Assembly: GCF_032271945.1 (NCBI RefSeq)
Contig: NZ_CP130319.1
Coordinates: 699,001 to 763,000, forward strand
From: Paenibacillus sp. MBLB1832
GTDB lineage: Bacteria > Bacillota > Bacilli > Paenibacillales > NBRC-103111
Direction of reading: 5' to 3'
DNA length: 64,000 nt
The translations under genes and the position numbers were made by a program. Of this stretch, positions 24,869 to 33,859 are shown piece by piece (positions within the stretch are counted from its first letter, which is position 1; every line of letters begins with the position of its first letter). The notes under the pieces were generated by a model that searched no databases, was not told the DNA's origin, and was given only the letters and a program-made list of their open reading frames with translations.

Positions 24869-25760
24869 GGCCGGCGTCCAGCTGCTGCTTCTGCCATTGT
24901 TTGCGGTATTGATGTGGCGTGACGCCGACGTGGCTTTTGAACATTTTACAAAAATAGGAGCAGTTCGTTACCCCAATAGCCTCACCAATATGAGCCACGG
25001 GTTGATCGGTTGATGTGAGCAGCTTGATCGCTTGCTGAAGCCGAAGGGCAGTTACATAGTCAGAAATACTAGTGCCTGTACACTCCGTAAATAGATGGGA
25101 CAAGTGGTAGGGTGACAGGTGCAGGTCCGCTGACATAAGCTCTAACCGCAAGGGCTCGGTGTAATGGGCCTCCAACCAGCTTAATATGCGCTCGGCTTGG
25201 TGAGTTTTCCGAGTCGGGCCTGAACGAATCTGCCCTTCCTGCTGCTCCCACAGCGGCATGAAGCTACGGAAGAAAGCGACGAGAAAGAGGGAGAATTCCT
25301 CAAGCTCGTCTTTTTTATTTAAGGAAATCAGCTTGGTTTCTAAGCTCTCGAAGAGGGAGTGAAACTGATCCTCCTCACCCAGCCCATAAAGGCAAGGGGC
25401 GTGCAACGTGCTGGTTTGGATATGTTTGAAAAAGGCCAGCAATCGCGGCCAATGCTCGAAGTATAGCTCGTAGAGGGACGGTTCAAAATGGACAATGGAC
25501 CTCACGAACGGCGTGTCCGGACTCACGTCCATCTGAATGTGGTGCAGTTGATACGGCTGAAACACGCATAGCATGCCGGAGGTGACTTCATAACTTTTCT
25601 GATCAATGATGAGCGTCCCTTTTCCCTGATGGACAACGAGGATTTCAAGCCCCTGATGGGCGTGGAACGTTCCCTGAAACTGATCATTTCCAACGCTTGT
25701 ACGTTTATAGGTAAAATAGAGCGGGCTTTCGTTCAAGCCTACGTTCTGAACATAGGTCAT
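24852..25760 (-). CDS. AraC family regulator
   Basis: A 302-residue AraC-type regulator: cupin sensor (residues 15-100, HAHQGLEILVVHQGKGTLII, MLCVFQPYQLHHI), a helical middle, and a double HTH (LELMSADLHLSPYHLSHLFT and VAHIGEAIGVTNCSYFCKMF). It is convergent with the two oxidoreductase genes and its last codons overlap the 3' end of the pseudogene by about 17 bases. It probably once controlled that locus. Confidence 0.85.
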   Translation of the reverse strand: MTYVQNVGLNESPLYFTYKRTSVGNDQFQGTFHAHQGLEILVVHQGKGTLIIDQKSYEVTSGMLCVFQPYQLHHIQMDVSPDTPFVRSIVHFEPSLYELYFEHWPRLLAFFKHIQTSTLHAPCLYGLGEEDQFHSLFESLETKLISLNKKDELEEFSLFLVAFFRSFMPLWEQQEGQIRSGPTRKTHQAERILSWLEAHYTEPLRLELMSADLHLSPYHLSHLFTECTGTSISDYVTALRLQQAIKLLTSTDQPVAHIGEAIGVTNCSYFCKMFKSHVGVTPHQYRKQWQKQQLDAGLIRSR

Positions 25761-25887
25761 GTCGTCACTTCCTCTCTTGTACAGCCAAAGTATACAGGGA
25801 GGAAGCGGGCATGGGCAAGAAATAGGTAGCTAGCCCGTAATGTTAACTATATGCGTGTCCCCAGAGCATCATTTATAATTGGGTTGT

Positions 25888-26190
25888 TTACTTATTTGTT
25901 TTAAGTTTAGTTATTCGCTTTCTTTGCACAATTGTTGGGCGGATTGTTTCAATAAATTTAAAACATATCCAAAGAAAAAGATTGTTATGTAGGACAGCCA
26001 TTTTATAAGTAGGGTACCTTGCATATATTAATGATTTATGTAGTTCATCTATTTGTCCTTTATCATTCAATAATAAAATAGTATCTTGGTTTTCTTTCAC
26101 AATCTCATAGATTTTATATGCAGTGAAAATATTTAAATCGCTATAGTATACATCTTGCGCTGGTGTCACATAAGGCAAGAATCTGCACAT
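25888..26190 (-). CDS. AT-rich hypothetical protein (100 aa)
   Basis: An open frame of 100 codons, much richer in A+T than its neighbours, with LHNNLFLWICFKFIETIRPT and a basic C-terminus. No family is recognised. GAAAGG directly abuts the ATG, which is too close for good initiation. It may be horizontally acquired or not a gene. Confidence 0.3.
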   Translation of the reverse strand: MCRFLPYVTPAQDVYYSDLNIFTAYKIYEIVKENQDTILLLNDKGQIDELHKSLIYARYPTYKMAVLHNNLFLWICFKFIETIRPTIVQRKRITKLKTNK

Positions 26191-26322
26191 CCTTTCTTAA
26201 TTTAGTACAATTAACTCGGTACTACGCGAGCAGTCTAACCTTTTGTAATACACACCTTACTAAAATAGCGTATTTCTCCAAAAAAGTATATTAGTTTTAG
26301 GAAATTATATCCGCGATTCCGC

Positions 26323-26354
26323 ATAACCCCCCTTCTCAAGACAAGGGGGGTTAT
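26323..26354. terminator. Perfect 12-bp hairpin
   Basis: ATAACCCCCCTT pairs with AAGGGGGGTTAT across CTCAAGAC. It lies upstream of the lut operator and could terminate transcripts entering from the left. Confidence 0.6.
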
Positions 26355-26366
26355 GTTACACTCAAC

Positions 26367-26377
26367 TTGTCTGACAA
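26367..26377. promoter_or_regulatory. Predicted LutR operator
   Basis: TTGTCTGACAA is a perfect 11-bp palindrome matching the TnGTCnGACnA operators of FadR-subfamily GntR regulators. It lies 35 bp before lutA, in the position expected for repression of the lactate operon by the GntR protein encoded at its end. Confidence 0.6.
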
Positions 26378-26411
26378 CCTGATAAGTTAACGAAAGAAAG
26401 TGGGGCTTCTC

Positions 26412-27140
26412 ATGAAAGTTTCCTTATTTATAACATGCCTAAGCGATGCGATTTATCCGAAGGTCGGCGAAGCGATTGCGCGCCTGTTAGGTCAATACGG
26501 CATTATGCTGGAGTTGCCGAAGGTGCAAACGTGCTGCGGTCAGCCTGCTTATAACAGCGGCTACTGGGACGAGGCGAGAGCGACAGCAAAGACGATTCTT
26601 ACCGCTTTTGAAGATAGTGATTTTGTGATTTCGCCTTCGGGCTCTTGCACGTATATGATTCATCACTACGACAACCTATTTAAGGATGAGCCAGAGTGGC
26701 TGGAGAAGGCGAAACAGCTGCAAAGCAAAACGTACGAGTTCACGCAGTTCCTAGTGAATGTCTTACATATAACGGATTTAGGGGCTGTTTTCCCTCATAA
26801 AGTCACGTATCACCCCTCCTGCCACGGCAGCAGGCTGCTCGGCGTCAAGGATGAGCCGCTTGCTTTGCTGGGGGATGTGAAGGATTTGGAACTGGTTCCG
26901 CTCCCATTTGCCGAGGATTGCTGTGGCTTTGGCGGTACCTTTTCAGTGAAAATGGCGGATATTTCCGGGGCCATGGTACAGGAGAAGGTTGACCATGTGA
27001 AGGAAACCGAAGCCGAGGTGCTTGTCGGTCTGGATATGGCCTGCCTGATGAATATTGCGGGCAACCTGCGTTATCGGAATGAGCCAGTGCGCGTCATGCA
27101 TTTGGCTGAGCTGCTCTATGAAGGGGTGAAGCGCGCATGA
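26412..27140 (+). CDS. lutA: L-lactate utilisation Fe-S oxidoreductase subunit LutA
   Basis: A 242-residue CCG-domain protein of LutA/YkgE type. Two cysteine-rich CCG motifs are seen: VQTCCGQPAYNSG near residue 40 and FAEDCCGFGGTFS near residue 165, with PSCHGSR between. With LutB and LutC it oxidises L-lactate to pyruvate and passes electrons to the respiratory chain. It overlaps lutB by four bases (ATGA), and the operator TTGTCTGACAA lies upstream. Confidence 0.92.
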   Translation: MKVSLFITCLSDAIYPKVGEAIARLLGQYGIMLELPKVQTCCGQPAYNSGYWDEARATAKTILTAFEDSDFVISPSGSCTYMIHHYDNLFKDEPEWLEKAKQLQSKTYEFTQFLVNVLHITDLGAVFPHKVTYHPSCHGSRLLGVKDEPLALLGDVKDLELVPLPFAEDCCGFGGTFSVKMADISGAMVQEKVDHVKETEAEVLVGLDMACLMNIAGNLRYRNEPVRVMHLAELLYEGVKRA

Positions 27141-28651
27141 GTCACGGGACAATGAAGTCAACAGTGAAGGAACGGGCCGATCTGGCCCTTAATGATGAGT
27201 TCCTGCGCAAAGCGGTGAAGTTCACGACTGAGCGTCTGCGCGGCGGCAAGCAGAAGGCAGCGGCAGACCATGGGAACTGGGACGATTGGCGCGAGCGGGG
27301 CAGACAGATTCGGCTGCATACGATCGCGCATCTGGACTATTATTTAACGACGTTTGCGAACAATGCGAGAGCGAACGGGGTTCATGTACATTTTGCAGAG
27401 ACAGATGTGGAAGCTGTGAAAATCTCGCTTGAGATTGCCGCGGCGAAGCAGGCGAAATCGGTCGTTAAATCCAAGTCGATGGTGACGGAGGAGCTTCATC
27501 TGAACAAAGCGCTGGCAACGATTGGCGTGGAAGCAATTGAGACGGATTTGGGCGAGTACATCATTCAGCTGGCCGATGAAACACCGTCCCATATTATTAT
27601 TCCAGCGATTCATAAGAACCGTTACCAAATTGCTGAACTGCTTTCGAAGGATGCTGGGGAAACGTTGGCGCCGGATACGACGATTTTGGCTGGTTTTGTT
27701 CGTAAAAAATTAAGAGAGAAATTCCTGGAAGCGGATATCGGCATGACGGGCTGTAATTTTGCCATTGCGGAGAGCGGATCGATGGTCTTGTTCGAAAATG
27801 AAGGCAACGCCCGCATGGTCACGACGGTGCCCAAAACGCAAATCACGCTCATGGGGATGGAGCGGATTATCCCGACGTGGGCCGATCTAGAGGTCATGGC
27901 AACCTTGCTGCCGCGCTCGGCAACAGGCCAGAAGCTGACCGTGTACATGTCCGGCATCACAGGTCCCCGCAGGGACGTTGACGGCGACGGACCCGATGAG
28001 ATGCACATCATTATCGTGGACAACGGCCGTTCCCAGCAGCTCGGCGATCCCGAGTTTCAGGAGCTGCTGAACTGTATCCGCTGCGGCGCCTGCTTGAACG
28101 CCTGCCCGGTGTACCGCCATATCGGCGGTCATGCTTACGGCGGCACATATAGCGGACCGATCGGCGCGGTGCTCACGCCGGCGCTCAAGAAGAACGTGGG
28201 CGAATGGGACGATATCGCCAACGCGTCAAGTCTATGCGGCGCCTGCTATGAGGCGTGCCCTGTCAAGATCCCGCTGCACGACATGCTCGTATCCCTGCGT
28301 AGACGGAAGGTCGAAGCAGGCTACGGCGATAAGATCGAGGCCGCGGGTATGAAAGGTTTTGCCGCTGTGATGGGCAAAGCGAAGCGTTATAATGCTGTGC
28401 TCAAACTGGGCCAAATCGGCCAGAAGCTTGTTGTTCGTGATGGCGGTATCCGCATCAAGATCGGACCGCTCAAGGGGTGGAATTCGTACCGTGTGACACC
28501 GAGCCTGCCGAAGGCATCCTTCCGTGAAGGCTGGAAAACGTTAGAGCAAGAAATTCGCCATGGACTTACGGAGGCCGATCCTGCTATCCAAGCAAGAATG
28601 GCAGAAGCGTTGGCAGCACGGGGGAAAAAAGGAGGGCATCATCATGGCTAA
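27137..28651 (+). CDS. lutB: L-lactate utilisation protein LutB
   Basis: A 504-residue LutB: an N-terminal LUD domain (MVTEELHLNKALATIGVEAI, FAIAESGSMVLFENEGNARM) and a C-terminal ferredoxin part with two cysteine clusters, CIRCGACLNACPVYR and CGACYEACPVKIP, for two 4Fe-4S centres. It is the central electron-transfer subunit. The C-terminus ends in a His-rich tail (GKKGGHHHG). It overlaps lutA and, in another frame, the start of lutC. Confidence 0.93.
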   Translation: MSHGTMKSTVKERADLALNDEFLRKAVKFTTERLRGGKQKAAADHGNWDDWRERGRQIRLHTIAHLDYYLTTFANNARANGVHVHFAETDVEAVKISLEIAAAKQAKSVVKSKSMVTEELHLNKALATIGVEAIETDLGEYIIQLADETPSHIIIPAIHKNRYQIAELLSKDAGETLAPDTTILAGFVRKKLREKFLEADIGMTGCNFAIAESGSMVLFENEGNARMVTTVPKTQITLMGMERIIPTWADLEVMATLLPRSATGQKLTVYMSGITGPRRDVDGDGPDEMHIIIVDNGRSQQLGDPEFQELLNCIRCGACLNACPVYRHIGGHAYGGTYSGPIGAVLTPALKKNVGEWDDIANASSLCGACYEACPVKIPLHDMLVSLRRRKVEAGYGDKIEAAGMKGFAAVMGKAKRYNAVLKLGQIGQKLVVRDGGIRIKIGPLKGWNSYRVTPSLPKASFREGWKTLEQEIRHGLTEADPAIQARMAEALAARGKKGGHHHG

Positions 28652-29384
28652 ACGAGAGATTACGCCTGACTGGCAAGAGAAGTTAATGAAGCTTGATCAG
28701 CAATCCTTGGCGGACCAAGAAAGCTTCATGCAAAGCATCGCCCAGAAGCTGGGACGCCCACGTGTCATCGACAAGCCGGCTCATCCGTTCCAAGGCGCCT
28801 CCGACAGCTGGAAAGCTTTCGAGTGGACACCAGAGGAACGCGTCGCGAATTTTACGGCTAATTTCCAGGCCGCAGGCGGACACGTTGTGAAAGTTGCTTC
28901 CATGGAAGAGGCGAAAACGACCATTACAGAGCTCGTGGAAACGTTGAGTGTGAAGCGAATTATCCACCAGGATCAGGCGGAGCTTCACAGTTTGGAACTG
29001 GCCGAAGCGCTGCCCGAGGTGGATCTGGCGGTTTGGAACACCGATGAGGACACGAACTGGAAGGCCAGCGCAGCGAATGCGGATCTCGGCATCGTGCTCG
29101 CTGACTACGCGGCGGCTTACACAGGGTCCCTAACTGTGCTATCATCGAAAGAAAAAGGTAGATCCGTGAGCTTACTCCCAGGAGCCTTGATCGTCTTGCT
29201 GCCGATCGAGAGATTGAAAACGAGACTCGGCGAAATTCTCGCCCCGATCGATCTCATCGCGAGAAAGGACCTGCCCGCAGGTATTCACTTCATCTCGGGT
29301 CCGAGCCGTTCGGCGGACATTGAGAACGATTTGACGATCGGTGTGCATGGTCCAGGGATTGTTCACGTGTTACTTATCGGATAG
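28644..29384 (+). CDS. lutC: L-lactate utilisation protein LutC
   Basis: A 246-residue LUD-domain protein with ADLGIVLADYAAAYTGSLTV and SLLPGALIVLLPIERL in the core, GPSRSADIENDLTIGVHGPG at the C-terminus. It is the third subunit needed for lactate oxidation. ATG 28644 has GGAGGG nine bases upstream and overlaps the last bases of lutB, so lutABC is one tightly coupled operon. Confidence 0.92.
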   Translation: MAKREITPDWQEKLMKLDQQSLADQESFMQSIAQKLGRPRVIDKPAHPFQGASDSWKAFEWTPEERVANFTANFQAAGGHVVKVASMEEAKTTITELVETLSVKRIIHQDQAELHSLELAEALPEVDLAVWNTDEDTNWKASAANADLGIVLADYAAAYTGSLTVLSSKEKGRSVSLLPGALIVLLPIERLKTRLGEILAPIDLIARKDLPAGIHFISGPSRSADIENDLTIGVHGPGIVHVLLIG

Positions 29385-29397
29385 AAGAGGTAATCTG

Positions 29398-30105
29398 ATG
29401 GAAGTTAATAAGCTTCAGAAGCAGAATCACTATGATGAAATCGCCCAGCAAATCAAGGCCATGATCGTGCAAGGGCAATTGAAGATGGGCGATAAGCTCC
29501 CCTCTACCAAAGAACTGTCCGAGCGTTTTGGCGTTGGACGCTCGACGATGAGGGAGGCCCTCAGCGCGTTGAAGGCGATGGGCCTTATCGAGATTCGCCA
29601 AGGTGGCGCTTGCCGCGTCATTCGTCAGTCGCCCGCGGAGGTTTCCTTACCCGAATGGACATCACTGAAGATGAATCGAACGACACTGCTCGAGCTTATG
29701 GAAGTAAGGCAATCGCTGGAGATTTCGATCGCGGCGCTGGCCGCGAAGAAGCGGACTCAGCAGGATTTGGCCCAATTGCAGCTCATTATGCAGGATATGG
29801 AGAACGCGATCCTGGACGATGCAGAGGGCGAAAGAACGGACCTGGCCTTCCATGAACAGCTCGTGCAAGCCACACATAATGCAATCATGGTGCAGACTTG
29901 CGACTCGATCCGCAACGCCATGGAAATGATGATTCGCGATATCCGTCGTGCGGAGCTGTATGCGAATCAGGAAGTGGCTGTCCAGCTTTTGAAGGAACAT
30001 AAAGTGATTTATGAAGCCATCGTCAATGGCGATCCTGTTCGAGCTACCCAAGCGATGCGCGAGCATTTGGAGCATGTGGAAAGTATTTTGATCAAATATA
30101 TCTAA
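29398..30105 (+). CDS. lutR: GntR/FadR-family regulator of the lut operon
   Basis: A 235-residue GntR regulator: winged HTH (LPSTKELSERFGVGRSTMRE at about 32-51) and a C-terminal FCD effector domain (LLELMEVRQSLEISIAALAA, FHEQLVQATHN with metal-binding His). It starts 13 bases after lutC, so it is the last gene of the operon and likely autoregulates. The FCD domain would sense L-lactate. ATG 29398 has AGAGG upstream. Confidence 0.85.
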   Translation: MEVNKLQKQNHYDEIAQQIKAMIVQGQLKMGDKLPSTKELSERFGVGRSTMREALSALKAMGLIEIRQGGACRVIRQSPAEVSLPEWTSLKMNRTTLLELMEVRQSLEISIAALAAKKRTQQDLAQLQLIMQDMENAILDDAEGERTDLAFHEQLVQATHNAIMVQTCDSIRNAMEMMIRDIRRAELYANQEVAVQLLKEHKVIYEAIVNGDPVRATQAMREHLEHVESILIKYI

Positions 30106-30124
30106 GTTTCATTCAGACCCCAAG

Positions 30125-30177
30125 AAAGCTTAATTCCTGTCAAATGCCAGCTGGCAAATGAGTGGAGTTAAGCTTTT
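30125..30177. terminator. Bidirectional terminator between lutR and the ger operon
   Basis: AAAGCTTAATTCC pairs with GGAGTTAAGCTTT, with an inner GCCAGCTGGC stem, followed by TT. It sits between convergent genes. Confidence 0.75.
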
Positions 30178-30195
30178 ATGCGTAAACACATGTTG

Positions 30196-31278
30196 TTAAT
30201 GTACAAGCCCCGTGCTTTCAATTTTCACATGCGTTTCTACTTTGAAAGTCACCTCGGGATACACCGATTGCCAATGGGCATAATCCGCTTCTTTGCCGAA
30301 GTATTGACCCAAATAATGGAGGCCGAAGCCGTAAGGGTCAACCCCAGCATTTCTGATCTTATAGAGGAGGGCTTCCACGCGCTCGTTGACGTGTTTCTCC
30401 AGCAGACGCTGAACCTCCTTGGTATTCACATTCAATCTAGCTTGCTCGATGATGCCTTTGAGGTTGAGCGTCATCTTTACGACAGGAATCTCGTCATGCG
30501 AAATTGAGATGTTCCGATGTACACCTGAGACGTAAAAGGAAAGAGGCTCATCCTCGTACGTAATCGGGATCCCCGCTCTACTGAACTCATTCGCACTCAT
30601 GTTATACAGCTGTGTTTCAGCTGGCGTGAGGACGAGTCGTTGTTTCATTTTATCCAATAGCGCTAAGTGCTCTACCACATAAGAATCGCCGTCAAAGCTA
30701 ACAACAGGCAGGTAAGGGTCCATCCCCTTCTCTTTGAATCGGCGGAAGCTATCGAATAACGGTTCGGTTACCGTGTAAGGAGAGACGGTCCCCTCTTTGC
30801 CGAAGGTGAGAAAGAAGGAATTACCCGCCAAGCGCTCGGTCGTTGGATTCGAGGCAAGCAGCTTGCTTGCGCTGGGCTCGGCAACTGCCGTATAGGAAAT
30901 TAGCTGAATATCCCGCCTTCTGCTTAGCCAATTCATAGGCTCATTCATCGTTTCCTTCACGAGACTGTCCCCGAAAAGAAAGACGCGGCAATGGCCGAAA
31001 TCAATCTCTTTGTCCACGTGCGCTTTGAGATTTCGAACCGCTTCCGCAATGTTCTCTGCTTCTTGGCGCTCGATTTGGCTTTCGGCTAAGCCCTCGCCGA
31101 CTTTAGAAGCCGGGATCGCTAGCCGGAGGGTCACGAGGTACGGTTTGTCCTTCTTCCCCGTCCAATCGATGCCCATGGCAACGACGAAGAACCGTTTATC
31201 AATATCTTTAAACCCGCATCCGCCGAGGAGCGTGCTTGTGAGGATGAGCGCGAGCAAGAGGATTATGAATCTCATCAT
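30196..31278 (-). CDS. Ger(x)C family germination lipoprotein
   Basis: A 360-residue spore germination lipoprotein. The signal ends in the lipobox LLGGCGF, so Cys21 is the lipidated residue. The following text (DKRFFVVAMGIDW, ERLAGNSFFLTFGKEG, GIPITYEDEPLSFYVSGVHR) matches the GerAC family three-domain core. It is the C subunit of a germinant receptor in the spore inner membrane. It is the last gene of the A-B-C operon on the minus strand. Confidence 0.92.
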   Translation of the reverse strand: MMRFIILLLALILTSTLLGGCGFKDIDKRFFVVAMGIDWTGKKDKPYLVTLRLAIPASKVGEGLAESQIERQEAENIAEAVRNLKAHVDKEIDFGHCRVFLFGDSLVKETMNEPMNWLSRRRDIQLISYTAVAEPSASKLLASNPTTERLAGNSFFLTFGKEGTVSPYTVTEPLFDSFRRFKEKGMDPYLPVVSFDGDSYVVEHLALLDKMKQRLVLTPAETQLYNMSANEFSRAGIPITYEDEPLSFYVSGVHRNISISHDEIPVVKMTLNLKGIIEQARLNVNTKEVQRLLEKHVNERVEALLYKIRNAGVDPYGFGLHYLGQYFGKEADYAHWQSVYPEVTFKVETHVKIESTGLVH

Positions 31279-31298
31279 AGGGATGGTAGTCCCTCCCT

Positions 31299-32432
31299 TT
31301 AGTTGTCCGAGTTATGAAGCATCGTGGAAGCCGTTTCTGGCTTTTTCTGTTTGTGAACGAAATACATCAACAAGCCCAGGAAAATGAACTCAACGCCGAA
31401 GCGCAGGATGAGCCACATTTTTGAAATAATCTGACTCTGCTCCAGTGAAGTGAAGCGCATGAATGCAAAGGAAATCCCGCCAATGGCCACAGCCAGCCAC
31501 ACATTAATCGCGGGGACAGGATCTTCCTCAACCGCGGTTGCGCGATGAAGCGAATATCGGATCAACATAATCGTTGTGTGCCAGGTGTTCATGATGAATA
31601 AGAGAGACAAGCCCGTGAATAGCAGCAGGAAGACGAACAACACGCGATTGATGAACCCATAATCCGTAATGATCGAATCAGCCGTCATGCTCCAAAGAAA
31701 CACATAATCCTGGACACCAACCGTGCCATGAAAACCAATCGGTACACAGAAGGTAATGGCCAAAAAGAAGACGCCAAACAAAGGGACAACCCAGCGATAG
31801 CGGAATCGAAACCCCTCTGGATGCAAGCGATTCGTGATCGTAAGGCTGAGATAGCCAGAGAAAACAAAGGTTGCAGCTGCGATCGTCGTAAACGAAGGCG
31901 GCTGATTGACATACCCAATGACATAGCGGATCGCATCCCAGTTAAGGTGCTCGTTAAAAACCGCTTTAAGGATAAACAATATTAGTAAGGGGGCGCTGAG
32001 CAGCATCATCACTTCGTGGATGAATTGAACCGAACGTGTCGAACGACTGCAAGCCCAAATCGCAGCACCCGTCATGAGAAGCAGATTTAAATACCGGTTC
32101 ATGTCAGGGTAGAAGAACATGCGAACGGTTTCGGAATACGAATAGATGACGATGACGCCTGCAGGGAGCCAGAGCACGATGCCATCGAATAAAATGAGCG
32201 ATTGAGCGAGCCATTTCGGCAAATGGCGATCACATAATTCTGGAAAGCCAAGGCCAGGCATTTTCTCGAAGCAAGCCATCGTGCACAGTGATAAAAAGCT
32301 GCCGATGACCATAGCGATCAGCATGCCCGAAATAGCACCGTGAAACCGTTCTCGGATGAGCAGTGAGGGCACAAACAACATGATATTAATCATGCCGACA
32401 TAGAGCACATGGTAATACAGATAGCGACTCAT
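31299..32432 (-). CDS. GerAB/ArcD/ProY family germination permease
   Basis: A 377-residue protein with ten predicted membrane helices of the APC-type GerAB family (MINIMLFVPSLLIRERF, then GMLIAMVIGSFLSLCTMACF). The B subunit binds the germinant directly. It overlaps the A gene by four bases (ATGA) and precedes the lipoprotein gene by 20 bases. Confidence 0.92.
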   Translation of the reverse strand: MSRYLYYHVLYVGMINIMLFVPSLLIRERFHGAISGMLIAMVIGSFLSLCTMACFEKMPGLGFPELCDRHLPKWLAQSLILFDGIVLWLPAGVIVIYSYSETVRMFFYPDMNRYLNLLLMTGAAIWACSRSTRSVQFIHEVMMLLSAPLLILFILKAVFNEHLNWDAIRYVIGYVNQPPSFTTIAAATFVFSGYLSLTITNRLHPEGFRFRYRWVVPLFGVFFLAITFCVPIGFHGTVGVQDYVFLWSMTADSIITDYGFINRVLFVFLLLFTGLSLLFIMNTWHTTIMLIRYSLHRATAVEEDPVPAINVWLAVAIGGISFAFMRFTSLEQSQIISKMWLILRFGVEFIFLGLLMYFVHKQKKPETASTMLHNSDN

Positions 32433-33772
32433 GTCTTATCTGCCCCTTTCCCGAGATGATGCAACTTCGCTTCCTGTTTCGGTTTGTAAAAGGCTAAGTA
32501 AGGCTGACCAAAGCTTCGGATGTTGCACCAATACGCGATGAGGACGAAGAACAGCACAACGACGCCGAGCAACCCATAGAAAATGGACGCGATGACGAAT
32601 ATATACTTCACGAAGCGAATGGAATAGCCGAAGCCGTTATTCGGAATGACGAAGTTAGAGATGGCAACGACTGAGGTGACGATAATCATAATGGAGCTGA
32701 CCAAACCAGCTTGCTGAATCGCTTGACCTAGAATGAGTCCGCCGACCGTAGTTGCGGTAGAGCCGATATAGCGCGGCAATCGAAGACTAGCTTCGTTCAA
32801 GGCTTCAATCATGAATAACATGATGAACACTTCAACGAAGGAAGGATATGGGACAACAACACGGCTTCCCGCGATCGATAATGTCAATTGGACACGCAGA
32901 ACCTCGGGATTATACGAGACGATGGCGATATAAAGGGCGGGAAGCGTGATCGTCAGAAACATGGCAAAATATCTAAGTATGAGCAGGAACTTGCTCATCC
33001 AATATGATTCATAGTCATCATCCATCGCATGCAGGAAATCGAATAACCGCACGGGCAAAATAAGCCCAAATCGGCTGCCGTCTTGTAGAAGCGCAACTTT
33101 TCCTTTCTCCAGCATGGATGCAATGCGATCAGGCCTCTCGGTTTGAAGAATTATAGGGAAGAAGCGGTGCCTTCGCCCCGAAAGCAGCTGCACGAGCTGC
33201 CCAGAAGCTTGGAGTATCTGGGTATGCAGCTTGTCCAAGCGTGTGTTCAGCAGTCTGAGCACTTCACTGTTAACCAAATTCTTGTCGTACAGCACACTGA
33301 CGCGGGTTCTTGAAATATCGCCGAGCGTATATTGTTCCACACATAGAGATGGCGCGTTATAACGGACACGAACAAGACTGAGGTTCATATCCAAATCTTC
33401 CGTTAGTGCTGACTGCGGTCCTTGCAGGGCAATCTCTACTTGAACGGTATCGGGCTTGTCCTGAAATTTCCGCTGTACATCGTACCGGAACACCTGATCT
33501 TCGATTTGGAGGAGGGCTGCTCCTTTGAGCAGCAATCGGGTCCATAGCTCGGGCTGATCAGCGACACTGAAAGCAGGACTGGCGGTAATCATGCGATCGA
33601 ATTCTTCGGGATTGAAGCAATAGGAGAAGGGAACGGTTAACCCGTTTTTGATCAAATTAAGATCACAGAGGGATGGGAAGTAACACAATTCCATTTGCAT
33701 ATAGCCATTGTCTAAGGTGTCATGAAAGAGATCGGCTGGGCTGTTCATTTCTGCAAGGATCTGTGTTATCAT
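32429..33772 (-). CDS. GerA family spore germination protein
   Basis: A 447-residue GerAA-type subunit: an N-terminal soluble part (residues 1-235, ending ERPDRIASMLEKGKVALLQD with the conserved DGSRFGLILP) and a membrane part with four to five helices (LILRYFAMFLTITLPALYIA; GSTATTVGGLILGQAIQQAG, the conserved GGLxxG block). It is the ion-channel-forming subunit. ATG 33772 has GGAGG seven bases upstream; the longer frame to 33805 lacks this. It is first in the operon. Confidence 0.92.
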   Translation of the reverse strand: MITQILAEMNSPADLFHDTLDNGYMQMELCYFPSLCDLNLIKNGLTVPFSYCFNPEEFDRMITASPAFSVADQPELWTRLLLKGAALLQIEDQVFRYDVQRKFQDKPDTVQVEIALQGPQSALTEDLDMNLSLVRVRYNAPSLCVEQYTLGDISRTRVSVLYDKNLVNSEVLRLLNTRLDKLHTQILQASGQLVQLLSGRRHRFFPIILQTERPDRIASMLEKGKVALLQDGSRFGLILPVRLFDFLHAMDDDYESYWMSKFLLILRYFAMFLTITLPALYIAIVSYNPEVLRVQLTLSIAGSRVVVPYPSFVEVFIMLFMIEALNEASLRLPRYIGSTATTVGGLILGQAIQQAGLVSSIMIIVTSVVAISNFVIPNNGFGYSIRFVKYIFVIASIFYGLLGVVVLFFVLIAYWCNIRSFGQPYLAFYKPKQEAKLHHLGKGADKT

Positions 33773-33859
33773 CCCATTTCCTCCATTTCCCATTGTGGTG
33801 ACCATGCGGGTTAGCGTGCCCTAAATGGGGGAGAAACATACGATGCATATAATAGATGA

